Assembly (NCBI RefSeq): GCF_016801865.2
Contig: NC_068939.1
Coordinates: 45,966,999 to 46,030,998, forward strand
DNA length: 64,000 nt
DNA from: Culex pipiens pallens
Taxonomy: Eukaryota; Arthropoda; Insecta; Diptera; Culicidae
Direction: 5' to 3'
Each line of letters begins with the position of its first letter. Positions within the stretch are counted from its first letter, which is position 1. Positions 1 to 10,960 of this stretch are shown here, piece after piece. A model generated the notes under the pieces. That model saw nothing but the letters and a program-made list of their open reading frames with translations. It did not search any database and was not told where the DNA came from. The translations under genes were made by a program, and so were the position numbers.

Positions 1-996
1 AGATCTTCATATTGCAGGGCACTTATGTGGTTACAACTTATGATAGGGTAGTCAGATCTTCAATCCAATTCGTGCTCGTTGAAAAGGTCTTTTAATTACC
101 TATCCAAAGATAGGTCGCATGAATATCATGAGATAAGATGAGATGATCATGAGATCCGGCCTCCAAAATGCGTTTTCATCAAAATATCTGTGATCCGGCC
201 TCCAAAAGGTGCGTAAATAACACTTAAGTGCTTATAAATTTTGATAGGGTAGTCAGATCTTCAATGTTTTGGACGCGTTGGGAAGGTCTTTTGATTACCT
301 ATCCAACGATAGGTCGCATGAGAGATCCGGACAACGTTTCCATCAAAATATCTGAGATCCGGCCACCAAAAAATGCGTAAAGAACGCTTAAGTGCTTATA
401 ACTTTTGATAGGGTTGTCAGATCTTCAATGTTTTGGACGCGTTGGAAAGGTATTTTGATTACCTATCCAACGATAGGTCGCATGAGAGATCCGGACAACG
501 TTTTCATCAAAATATTTGAGATCCGGCCTCCAAAAAGTGCGTAAATAACACTTAAGTGCTTATAACTTTTGATAAGGTTGTCAGATCTTCAATGTCTTGG
601 ACGCGTTGGAAAGGTCTTTTTAATACCTTTCTGAAAATGTATAGCATGACGGGTTTTCTTACAAAAACCACCCTTTTTACAATCTTCCGAACTTTTGTTA
701 AAATCGTTTTTTTAGCATAACTTTTGAAGTACTTAACTAATCTCCATAATTTTTAATAGCGACTTATGGGACCACAGGACGGATCGAATCAGGCCAAAAC
801 CGACAAAATCGGTTTAGCCAGTCTTGAGATAATCAAGTGACAATTTTTTGATCAACATCCCACCACACACATAGACATTTGCTCAGAATTTGATTCTGAG
901 TCGATAGGTATACATGAAGGTGGGTCTAGGAGGTCTAATTGAGAAGTTCATTTTTCGAGTGATTTAATAGCCTTTCCTCATTAAGGTGAGGAAGGC
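1..996. repeat. 3' part of a tandem-repeat-bearing inverted-repeat element (cut by window start)
   Basis: Roughly four imperfect direct repeats of about 165 bp occupy 1-640. Each has a CAGATCTTCAA phrase near 54, 256, 418 and 583, followed by GGAAAGGTCTTTT, ATCCAACGATAGGTCGCATG and GATCCGGCC-type blocks. They run into a non-tandem tail containing CAGAATTTGATTCTGAG near 895 and end in GTGAGGAAGGC at 986-996. The same order of parts recurs at 45981-46969, where the matching GCCTTCCTCAC end is also present, so this is the right-hand part of another copy. It has no coding capacity. The family name is not known to me. Confidence 0.75.
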
Positions 997-2348
997 AAAA
1001 ATATGTACTCCTGGAGAGAAAAAAAGTTTGTTTAGGTCTGTAACAAACAAGCGTTTCGAATTTGTGGATTTCAAGGGTCAATGTTTTTCTTCAAAAACTT
1101 GATATAAAACCTAAAAATTTACAGCCGGTCAATACATCAATAGAAAGATCAAAAGAAAAGCTTCCACATGAAGGTAAAAGCAAATTATTATGTTCAATTA
1201 TCGATTTTCTATGATTTTTTTTAACATTGGCCGATCTGTTAACTGTTCCGAATATAAGGGATGACTGTACGTAAATATTTTTGAAACTAATGATTGCAAA
1301 AATTGGATTGGTGTAAAATGCTTTTTAAAACACTTTTTTTTAATTAAAATGTCAAAAGTGTTGCTTATAATTTTTTTGCAAAAATAGTTACGGCCTTAGT
1401 TTTGTCATGAATTAAGCGAGTTAGGATTTTTCGTATTTCCCTTTCGAAAGTTATTATTTTAACTCTGAGTTGTAAAAGTGTAATTTTTCATTTTTAAATA
1501 CAAATCTGGAGTCTTTCTTTAGATGCACTATAAACAGAGGAAACTCCATTTTCGTTTTCAAAAAATAATGCTATTGAAGTGCTTAAAAATGTAGAAAATT
1601 ATTGCATCGACTTTAAAATAATAAAGCAACAAGAAATCGATTCATTTATAAGCCAATAAAAAAAGTTCAAATTTTGCAGGAAGTATCAGAGTGGTCCAAA
1701 ATATTGATAAATCTTTTGTATTCTGTGATTTTATCACCGTAAAAAATGCTCAAGCTTGACATAAAATTCCATGGAAATATCGAGATTGCAAAAAAAAATA
1801 ATAATAATAATTGAAATAACAAGCCATAGTCTTAACATTTGAATGCAAAAAGTGTTTTAAAATGCATTTTACACTAGTTCAGTTCTTTTGCAATAATTAG
1901 TTTTCAAAAATTTCAAAAATTCTAAAAAACTGAACCCAAACATGCTTAAATGATTTTAAACGCAGGGAAATGCATTTTAATTCAATTTCAGCTGATTGCA
2001 CTTAAATTTCCATTGAAATGTTGAAGTTTTTTGGGCCAACTTTCAAAGAGATGGGGGAGGGGAGGGGTGTACCAGCCTTATATTAATTTTTTTTTTTTAA
2101 AATAACAAAAATGTTGGAAAACATTTTATAACATTTGATCATTAGATGAGGAAGACGTGATCAAGTAAGTTTTGTAAAATTCAACTTAAACTATTCAAAT
2201 ATAACAAGTTTTCGAAATATAAATTTCTGTTTCACTTGCCGCCTGCGCTACTGCAAAAAAAAAAAAATCCAAAATAACCCAGCTGGATTAAAAGTGAGCA
2301 TTTTATAACAGTTTTGTAGGAACAACCCACCAGCTCTTTTCTTACTCA
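997..2348. other. AT-rich DNA without a recognisable gene
   Basis: Apart from the inverted repeat at 1270-1925, this is AT-rich sequence with homopolymer runs and a short ATA/AAT run near 1797. I see no splice-bounded open frame, RNA gene or promoter. It may be part of the large intron upstream of the oxidase exons, but that cannot be shown from the window. Confidence 0.6.
1270..1925. repeat. Short imperfect inverted repeat
   Basis: The stretch near 1288-1340 (TGATTGCAAAAATTGG through TTTTTAAAACACTTTT) reappears in reverse complement near 1835-1915. A third, related copy lies at about 51520-51640. In the second and third copies the adjoining phrase reading AACAAGCCATAG or its complement is also shared. 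This is most simply an old inverted-repeat element with arms of about 80 bp or more. No ORF is present. Confidence 0.5.
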
Positions 2349-2596
2349 AATCAAACTAGAGGTGGGCAAAACCGCTCTTTTTTAGGAGCCGCTCATTTTC
2401 GTTCGCCCATTAAAAAGAACCGCTCTTTTGAACGGCTCTTTCGCTCTTTTTCAAAATTTTGATAAAAATGTTATTTTTAAGAATAGTGTGATTTTTAAAG
2501 TTATTTCACATTGGACATTTATAAATCACTTGATTTCTATTCGAAATTGAACTTTCAAATAATTGCATGGCATGCGAACTCCTTTCTGCATTCTGA

Positions 2597-3694
2597 CTTG
2601 AGCATACCAATGAGCTGCTACTCCGTTATTGACAGATCAGCTGAAGTTAAACAATGAATCAAAAATGATCAGTGGGAGCCAACCATCCGTTCACTGTTTA
2701 ACCTCTGAAGATCCCTACTTTACTAGTCAATACCGGCGCCCTCCCAAGAAGCCTGCAGTTCAACGAAAGGGAGGAATAATAGTCCGATAGTTGAAGTTGC
2801 AGACTCATCAAGCACACAGTTTTTCGCTATATACTTGTTGATACCGCTTGAGACCGTTGAATCCACAGCATCTCCTTCAAGCATCACGTGATTATTATTT
2901 TTTTGGGTTAGTAGGATAAGGTATTGGCTTTTCGATGCCTCCCGAGCTACGATGCTATGGGGAGGACTTTCATAACAGACCCGTCGGCGAGCCTTCCGAG
3001 CAACGATGCTATAGGAAGGTCTTTCTGGTTAACACACAAAGTCACTCACACACAATTATTTCACTCCACTATTAATTAATCCAAAATGTCTGTGCGTCTT
3101 TCGATCATTATATAGAAATGGCTTTTTCACCATAAAAAATAAAATCTTATTCGAAAAAAATATACACAATTTACCCGACGCCGTGCCTTCCGATCAACGA
3201 TGATATAGGAAGGGCTTTGAAAATCACAAAACAATTAATTAGGATAACAAAAAAAAAAATCACAAAAACACCAATTACTCAACGAAAATTACGCTCCAGA
3301 CACAAATAATTCAGTAAGTCATGCTATTATTCGATTAGCACAATCACTCACCCCATACGAACAGCGACACAAAAGCACATAAAAAAATTAACCTGAATAA
3401 TCACGATTTTGCGTCCTTACTTCCAGCGCACCAATGATGCTATTATTCGATTACCACAATCACTCACCCCATACGAATAGCGACACAAAAGCACAAAAAA
3501 AATAACCTCCGACACAAAAGAGACGAAAATTATCACGAAAAAATAGGACTGCGCGTCCCCAGAAGCACTGCACTTATGAAGGCATTATTCAATTATTATG
3601 ACCAATCACCCCATGCACACAAACAGCGACACAAAAGAGACGAAAATTATCACGAAAAAATAGGACTGCGCGTCCCCAGAAGCACTGCACTTAT
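2597..3694. mobile_element. 1.1-kb insertion nested in the hAT element, 16-bp target duplication
   Basis: CCTTTCTGCATTCTGA is present at 2581-2596 and again at 3695-3710, so the intervening 1098 bp entered as one insertion with a 16-bp duplication, a size usual for target-primed retrotransposition. The right half is built of imperfect direct repeats of roughly 115-135 bp around CACCCCATACGAA and GCGACACAAAAG (near 3350, 3465 and 3605). The final repeat pair, near 3519-3575 and 3634-3694, is almost identical. No reverse-transcriptase motif is visible. The class (LINE tail, SINE or other) is unresolved. Confidence 0.65.
2938..3216. repeat. Three copies of a short hairpin motif (CTTCCGA...ATAGGAAG)
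   Basis: Three variants of one motif of about 33 bp occur near 2938-2970, 2989-3021 and 3183-3215: a GCCTTCC or GCCTCCC arm, an ACGATG loop, then TATAGGAAGG or TATGGGGAGG. In the first copy both arms have changed together (CCTCCC with GGGGAGG), so base pairing is kept. A fourth copy lies at 48963-48997. Confidence 0.5.
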
Positions 3695-4267
3695 CCTTTC
3701 TGCATTCTGATTTAAACGATAAAGTCTATAAACGCTAAAGTTTAAGCGGGCAAGAGAATTTTTTTTTTCCGAAATCTCTCAGATATTTAGTAGGTTTTTG
3801 GTAATAATTTACAATGCTAAGCAATTTCAAATGCTCAAATCTGTATTCGGGTTATACTTTAATGTACGATCAGTTGTACAATGAAAAGTTATTTCATTTT
3901 GTTTAGAAAATCATTTACCTTTGGAATTTCAAAGAAAAGTAGGAAACTGAAAACGAGTTTGAAAACTTTTAAGTGGTGTTTGTCAGCAATGCTTTATTGG
4001 GATTAATTTTTATAAGCAATTATTATTCAATTTGGAATTTCATTTTCAATTCTAAAAACAAATTTTATACTACAATCAGTTCGAAATTCAATAAATTATA
4101 TTTATAACAAGTTTAAAAATCATTATATCTTGGAACGGTTCTTTCTAAAGACCGGAGTTTAAAAAAGAACCGCGGTTCTTTTTTTGTGAGCCATGCTTCA
4201 TTCGCTCTTTTTAAAGAACCGGCTCTTTGAGCGGCTCGCTCTTTTTTTGCCCACCTCTAAATCAAAC

Positions 4268-5911
4268 ATAATTTCCAACCTGCTAGAATTTCAACCATAA
4301 TGACCACCAGGCTGCAGCAACAATCACCACAGGCTACCCATTTCCGGTTTTTCCGTACAAAGAATAGAAATGCTCTATCATTCAAGCAGGCCAAACTGTT
4401 TGCTGCTGCTCCACATTCTATAACTCGCAAGACCAATGCCACGTGGTTATGGTTGCGTGCCAGTAATGTATTTTTCCTTTTAATATTGCGAGCCAAGACC
4501 GTTCCGCCCTTCCACCACGGGTAGGGCAATCACTCTTGGAACTTCCGCAAAGTCGACAAATTGACATTTTCTGGGTCTTTCCTCGGTTGTGTGGCATTTT
4601 GTAGAAAATAGCAGGGATGAACTTTGCAGAAATAGAAGGTTTTTTTGGACATTGATGGTTTCCTTAACAGAACGAACAAGAAAAACGCAAAAAATATAAA
4701 TATATATACATACAACACACTTATTGGACCAGATGAATGTTTACTTTGCTCATAAGGCAAGCACACACAAACAAAGCCACGCGTTTTTTTGCCGCTATTT
4801 TTGGGACATTTTTGTCTGCGTCATTGTTCAGCTGTTTGTGTCGCTCTGTGTGTCACTCCTCGCGAGTTCGAGTCTCGAATCTACTGATAATAATTTGTGT
4901 GGCCTGTTGTGTTTGTTCTTAAGTCGCTACCGTCATTACCAAAGGCCGCAAGCAAGCAAGCAAACTGAATTGTCTATTTTAATACGAACATTGTTTGGCA
5001 ACGTGAAAGCAAAATGAGAAAAATTCATTGTACAAAATTTCAGCAAATTTGTTTAAAAGCATAAACCATTTTAAATCATAACCATATTTGAAATATTTGT
5101 TTACCTACTCATATAATTTTAATTCAAATGTTATCAGTTCAAGAAAATTGTAATAAAATATTTAAATAAAATCTTATCAAACTTCGAGAATGCAACAAAC
5201 TCTGCACATGCAAAACAGAAAAATGTTACTCAAAATAGGCCACACAAAAACCAACGGGAATTTCCCACCTGTCGTGCTGTCAAAGCTGTCTTATTTCCTC
5301 GCGCGAGAACACTCGCGGCATGCAGTGCCGTGTAGTATCGTATGAACTTGGTGCCCCCCTCGCCCCAACCCAAGGTTTTTATTATTTTGCTATAATCAAG
5401 TCAAACCTCCTCTCAAGAGTACGCACCGACATGCCGTGGCACGGGAATGTGTGTGGTTTGCGGTTAAACTTTGTTTTGCGAATATTTGATTACATCGACC
5501 CGTGCTTCACGATGTTCACGTACCTGAGCAAAGCGCGGTTTGACGTTCTATGCAAAAGTGTCCTACAGTAGTTTGGTGTTTTTTTTTATCGTAACTTACT
5601 TTTTGTTGATTGTTTTTAAAGTCCATAATCGATTTACCGTGAAAAAAATATATTGAAAATCATTCTACTATTGCACTTATGATGGCTGAACAGACAAATA
5701 CTCGGTTATGAGCCATTTGATTTTTACTGTTTGAAGGTACGTTGGAGAAATGTGTTCCTTTGGGATATGTTTCGCTCCTAAATATACATCAAGTTCTGCC
5801 ACACAAGTTGATTTTAACTTACGTTTCAGTTTGAAGGGTGCTTTGTACTAGGAAACTGTTGTTTAGCAGATGAGATGAATGTAAATTTTATCTAATTTCT
5901 CTCTCTCTAGC
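4268..5911. other. Mostly single-copy-looking DNA, no gene identified
   Basis: This interval has higher sequence complexity than the surrounding repeats. Open frames of 60-97 codons exist on both strands (for example 4724-5017 and 5320-5571 on +). None has a recognisable domain, convincing codon bias or splice sites, and they overlap one another. The palindrome CTCGCGCGAG lies near 5298. I regard it as intronic or intergenic DNA and cannot exclude a regulatory role. Confidence 0.5.
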
Positions 5912-6668
5912 TAGGGGAACAGCATCTTACTCTAGCTTGCCTCTAATGTTGCCATATCAGTACTTCGACGATCAAATACAGCTAATATAAAGCGTTTTTT
6001 AACTGAATCGAGTGATAAATAGCTCAATAGGGAGTGAGCAAGCAAGTTTCTATCAACAGTTTTACAAAATAAGTTGTTAAAATAGTGAAAATCAGCAAAT
6101 CGGATGGTGTTAGGAGTAGAGCGTGACGATTCTCGAGATTTTCAATTTCCTGGGAATCGAGAGTTGAATTTGTAAATTTCCCGGGAATTCCAGGGACCCG
6201 GAAGTGTTTTTAACTATGCCAATAGTGCCAATAATGTATAAAGAAAAGTTATAAATATGTTTCTTTTCAATGAATTCAGTTACGATTTATTCATACTTAT
6301 TCAATGAAACGTTAATTAGTAGCCTCCTTTTGATTTTTTTTCTGAATCTGCAAATACAACTTGTTGTATGAACTTTTTATTAGATTTTTGTGAAGTATAA
6401 AAATAGCTAATATATAATTTCCCAGCAGCGGGATTTTTGCGATATGATAAATAGCGACTCAAAACAATAATTTAAAGTTGTTTGTTTTTCTTTTTTAAGG
6501 TTAACTGTAAATATTCATTGAAGAAATAGTAATCAGGAAAACCCGAATGTTAACATTTGGCGGACCTTAACTTTACAAAGATTGCCAGAGTTTTTTTCTT
6601 CCAAAATATAATTTAATATTGAGGTTGAAGCGAATCACAAAATGACTTAAAATGGAAATTACCTTGAT

Positions 6669-7702
6669 GTATGTGTATGTATGTATGATCCCCATACCCG
6701 CAGGCAACTTGGTCCTGGAACACATGTGAGCGCTAGGTGAACAATTCGATCATCTTTTACTCCGTAATCTGTACACCCACGTGCATAAGTTTTTTTGCAC
6801 GAATTTTAGTGCTACAAATACCGGCGCATAGATCAAAATGGTTTCCCTCTTCCCTCCCCAAGCGCCGGAAATTTGTAGCGAGTGTAGGGACACTTCGCAT
6901 AGACGCCCTTGCTCCCATCACGTCACTGAGGGTATGGAGCGACGAGAAATTAATAAGCATGCCCCCTCAGTCGAACCTTCATTAGAGAAGCAGGCAATCC
7001 ACAACTCACAGCGAACGACCAAGGGAACACCCTACCACGTATATAGTAAAATGGCGTAGTTGTCTTCATTGGAATGTATGAATGTTAGAATTGATGAAAG
7101 GGTTATTTGAAAAAAATAATGGAAAGCTCTCACCAAAAACACGCAATCTTCAAAAACAGCTTCACTCCAATCGTTTCGTCACGTTCCACATGAATCTTTA
7201 GATTTCTTGAGTTCTTGTCTTGAATCTGCCTTGATCAGCAGAACTTCCGGCACGATATACAGCAAGCACCACACGACTTTGAAGTGCTTGGACGATGATC
7301 ATCACCCCTACCTTCGTCAGTTATTCTTGATTGACGTTGTTGTCGGTAAGGATCAGCCATCAAACACGTCCCCAACGCCATCCTGGATGTTATAATGCAG
7401 GAACTTGACCCACAGGAACGCTTGAGTTAATGGCCACTTCGCAATTGTTGTTCCTGCGGCCTGCCTTTCTTGTTCCGTTGTCGTAGGGCCAAATTTCTCA
7501 AGTTCCATTAAAAAAAGCTTCCAAATGGGTTCCACCACTTCCACTGTAAATGACTGGCACCCGAGAAGTATCGAGATCTTCGTATTTTAACTTATTTCAC
7601 TCATTTCACTCATTTTAAATAAAATTTAAAAATTATCGGATGGTCGAAAATGACAGCAAACGAAAAATGCGTGCGACCACAGGCACAGATTGCTTCGATC
7701 TC
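6669..7702 (-). mobile_element. 1.03-kb retro-insert in hAT element A, 24-bp target duplication
   Basis: A 24-bp direct repeat at 6645-6668 and 7703-7726 brackets the insert. The undisturbed site survives in element B near 9380-9403. The left edge is a GTATGTGTATGTATG run, that is, an ATAC-type simple-repeat tail if the element reads on the minus strand. The minus strand holds only short frames, including one of 63 codons at 7353-7544 that I do not recognise. This could be a truncated non-LTR element or a retrocopied transcript. Confidence 0.7.
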
Positions 7703-7789
7703 ACTTAAAATGGAAATTACCTTGATACAGCGAAATTAAATCAATAAGAATTTAAAAAAAACTAGATTATAAGGATTGCTATGCTAGAA

Positions 7790-8351
7790 AAACCGGCTCC
7801 GTGGCTTAATGGTTACGGTTTCTGTCTCCCAAGCAGAAGGTTCAGGGATCAAATCCCGGTCGGTACCTTTGAAATTTGGAATCAGGAATTTGAATATGAA
7901 TAAAAACTAAAATAATTCAGGTGGGATTCGAACTCACGCCTTTGAATTGGTGGTCTGGGACGCTAAGCAGTCGGCCATCAGAAGGTTTACACTCTAGCAG
8001 TGAAATGATCCGTAGTGTTGAAACATGTTATCTTCTCATATTAAATACGCGCTGATCCCTGATTTGCCTGACGGGATTGGAAATCTAAATATAGATCGAG
8101 TTTCCTTCAGATGCTTGCTTCTATGTTTAGGCGGGGCCGGACAATGCCCAACGACCTCGGAATTGGACCGCAAGGAGCTCTGTCATTCTGAAATGGGTCG
8201 TTGGAAGCAGCGCGAGGGCTATCACCACCTAATACCCGGGATTGAGATAAGCTGTATCAGCATTCGGCATATACACAGTCTGATACAAATCATACTTTCC
8301 CATAATTTCGCTACTGGTTAGCGGGTATTGGATTGGACCACACACACACAC
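7790..8351 (+). mobile_element. 562-bp SINE with a tRNA-Gly-like head and a second, inverted tRNA-like module
   Basis: A perfect 24-bp target duplication lies at 7766-7789 and 8352-8375; element B keeps the related empty site near 9443-9462. The head (7795-7867) has an A box (TGGCTTAATGG), an anticodon arm with CCC at 7828-7830 and a B box (GGATCAAATCC). Acceptor pairing is imperfect, so it is not a functional tRNA. A second tRNA-like stretch on the minus strand at about 7919-7982 has its own B box. The 3' end is a (CA)n run after GGTATTGGATTGGACCACA. The 98-codon + frame inside is not considered coding. Confidence 0.8.
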
Positions 8352-8810
8352 ATTATAAGGATTGCTATGCTAGAATGAGGATATGGAAATTATACTTATC
8401 TTGAAAAGACTTTTCCCTCTAAGAAATAATAAATTATTTTTTTTTAAACATTAGACTTCCTTCCTGGGGTTTAACTGCTAAGTATGCTTTAAGGTAACTT
8501 TTGGGGTCCACATTATTTTAAGTTCTTTCAATTATAGTTATTTGAATTTTTGATAATTCAAAATTTACATCTTCGGAATAAGAAGATAAGAGAAGCATTG
8601 GTTCATTCGGACTTGAACATCTTACATTTAACATCCAATGTTCTAAACAATTTGAAATTTTCAAATGTTTTTTGATTAGTTTATATAATTTTGCTTCAAT
8701 ATTTATAAAATTAAATTTTCCCGGGGTCTCGACCAAAATTCCCGGGAATCGAGAGGTCCAAAAATTGTCGATTTCCCGGGAATTCCCACTCGTCACCCTC
8801 TAGTTAGGAG

Positions 8811-9902
8811 TAGAGGGTGACGATTCTCGAGATTTTTAATTTCCCGGAAATCGAGAGTTGTATTTTGCTATTTCCCGGGAATTCCCGGGACCCGGGAGTT
8901 TTTTTTTAAACTATGCAATAGTGCCAATAATTTAACAGAAATGTAATAAATTTGTTCAGTAACATGTTATGTTATAAACTAATTCAGTTACAATTAATTC
9001 AAACATATTCAATGAATCGTTAATTTAAGTAGCCTCGTTTTATAGTTCACTGTTCTACATTTTGATATATTTTTTCTGAATTCTGAAGCTGTTTGCATGA
9101 ACCTGTTATTAGATTTTTAAAAATTTAAAATTAGCTAATATATAATTTCGCAGTATCTTAACTTTTGCAATTTTATAAATAACAACTCAAAACAACAATT
9201 TAAAATTGTTTTTCCTACTTGGGCCAGCTGTAAATATTAAATGAAGAAATATTAACAGTTATCCGGAAATCCAGAATTTTAACAATTGACGGACCTAAAC
9301 ATTACAAAGAGTTGCAGAGTTATTTTTCCAAAATGTTATTTAATATTGAGGTTGATGCTAAACCCAATACTACTATTGACATCAAAAAGGAAATTACCTT
9401 GATACAGCGAAATTAACTTACTTAGAATAAAAAAAAAACAAAATTATAAGGTTTGCTATGCTCCAGAGATGATATAGAAAATGAACTTATTTTAAAAATG
9501 CTTTTCCTTCTTAGAAATAATAAATTGAAATAATATTTTAAAAAAAACTTGAGTTTTTCATTTCTGGGGTGTACCTGCAAAGTATGCTTCAATGTAACTT
9601 TTGTTTACACTCAATTATAGTTATTGGAATTTTTTGACAAGTTAAAATTTACACTTTCTAAATAAGAAGATTATAAAAGCATTGGTTTATTCGAACTTAA
9701 ATATCGATCATTGAACACTCAATGTTCTGGACAATTTCGATTTTTTCAAATGGTTTTCTGATTAGTTTATATAATTTGGCCTTCATATTTATAAGAATAA
9801 AATTTCCCGAGAGTCTCGACCAAATTTCCCGGGAATCGAGAGGTCCAAAAATGATCGATTTCCCGGGATTTTTTCCCGGGAATTCCCGCTCGTCACCCTC
9901 TA
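8811..9902. mobile_element. hAT-type element B, second of a tandem pair (1092 bp)
   Basis: TIRs TAGAGGGTGACGATTCTCGAG and CTCGTCACCCTCTA are bounded by GTTAGGAG at 8803-8810 and 9903-9910. The left duplication is shared with element A. It is non-autonomous, with no transposase frame. CCCGGGAATTCCCG-type blocks lie next to both ends. It serves as the empty-site reference for the two insertions in element A. Confidence 0.85.
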
Positions 9903-9989
9903 GTTAGGAGCAAGAGCTTAACCTGCCAAAAATACGAGAAATTCCCCTACTTCTGAGTCACATAGATCAGAACCGATACCGAATGGTCC

Positions 9990-10960
9990 AGATAACGGTT
10001 CTGAGGAATCTGTCACTGCATTTCAAATACAACTTTATAGGCAGGTTGTCCTAGGCATATTTGAGCCATTTTTGTGTATATGGAGTGGCACTTGAGATTA
10101 AAATTTGAGGAGAGTTATTTAACCCTCTCACGCCCATGATTACTCCAGAAAAACGAAAAAAATCTCGATTTTGCTCTGGGCGGGAAGGGGTTAAATATTA
10201 AATATTTTATTTCGTAATTTAAATATTGCTGTACCACGACGCCATTGCATCGTATCAAAAAGTGGTCAAAGACAACTTATAAGAAATTATAGGCATTCCG
10301 AAAAAAATACACTTAAAGACAAAACACGACATATTTTTTTTTCGTTTTGAAGTCAATTTTGAAGGTGAGGTAAGTTCATTTTTTTGTGGAAATAGCCTAC
10401 GATATGCAAAAAGCCTCAAGAAAAATGCAGGATATTCTATCTCCCTAAAAAAAATACAAAAATCATTTATTAAAACTGTTTTAAAGAGTCGTCAAATTGT
10501 TCAAAATCCGATCGGCGGGAATCGATTCTCTAGACAATATCAAATAAAAGTCTGCATAGTCCTAACATTGTAATTCCTGTGAAGATATTAGAATTAAAAT
10601 GTTGAAAAACAAGGGGATTGACATTTTTTTGTTGTCTATATGTAAGACTTGATTTTTCAGTCCGCAGAGCTAGTACAATTTCTCATAAGATTCTGTGATT
10701 TGATAACGGGAGGGGCATTTTAAAATTTGTATATCTCGCATCGAGTAATTTTTAGATTTTCTACATGTAACCCCTTTATATAAAGATAATTAATAATAAT
10801 TAAAACATTCATGGAGTAAAACAAGTTCTCAAAAGCCTTTCTGAAAAGCTTTATTTGCTTAATCACCAAAACTTGCCCTTTTTCAGCTGCTTCAACTGTC
10901 TCAAGAGTTCCAAAGCTCCAAAACCGCACAATTTCTCAGAAAATCCAATTTCCACTTAAA
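9990..10960 (+). repeat. Diverged single arm related to the 19.4-21.4 kb palindrome
   Basis: Phrases such as GGTTGTCCTAGGCATAT, GCCATTTTTGTGTATATGGA, GCATCGTATCAAAAAGTGGT and AAAAATACACTTAAAGA occur in the same order as in 19440-19680. The similarity continues at lower level, including AAAATGCAGGAT near 10422. Only one arm is present, so no long hairpin forms. No gene. Confidence 0.65.

Larger units (their letters stand above)
2357..4259. mobile_element. hAT-type DNA transposon, non-autonomous, 8-bp target duplication
   Basis: The element opens with TAGAGGTGGGCAAAA and closes with TTTTGCCCACCTCTA, a typical hAT-superfamily terminal inverted repeat. It is bounded by the direct repeat AATCAAAC at 2349-2356 and 4260-4267, the 8-bp duplication expected of hAT transposases. 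Next to each end are clustered GAACCG/CGCTCTTT-type repeats in both orientations, as hAT subterminal transposase-binding sites often are. I find no transposase frame, so it would depend on another element. A later insertion occupies 2597-3694. Confidence 0.9.
6117..8802. mobile_element. hAT-type element A, first of a tandem pair
   Basis: It begins TAGAGCGTGACGATTCTCGAG and ends CTCGTCACCCTCTA, and is flanked by GTTAGGAG at 6109-6116 and 8803-8810. The subterminal regions are rich in TTCCCGGGAATTCC-like palindromes. It shares ends and interior with element B (8811-9902) but is swollen by two insertions, at 6669-7702 and 7790-8351. Without these and their duplicated targets its length is close to that of B. 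No transposase frame is visible. Confidence 0.85.
5914..9947 (+). mobile_element. TA-flanked MITE of about 240 bp, split by younger insertions
   Basis: The ends GGGGAACAGCATC and CGAGAAATTCCCC are flanked by TA. A clean copy in the opposite orientation sits at 56122-56359 and is 238 bp long. If everything between 6117 and 9910 is removed here, the two remaining segments (5914-6116 and 9911-9947) total 240 bp and match that copy throughout. The element is therefore a Tc1/mariner-like, TA-targeting MITE that later received the hAT pair described separately. Confidence 0.8.

Noticed and set aside
7795..7867. Apparent tRNA-Gly(CCC) gene
   Set aside because: Two acceptor mismatches, and it is the head of a retroposed 562-bp element with a 24-bp target duplication.
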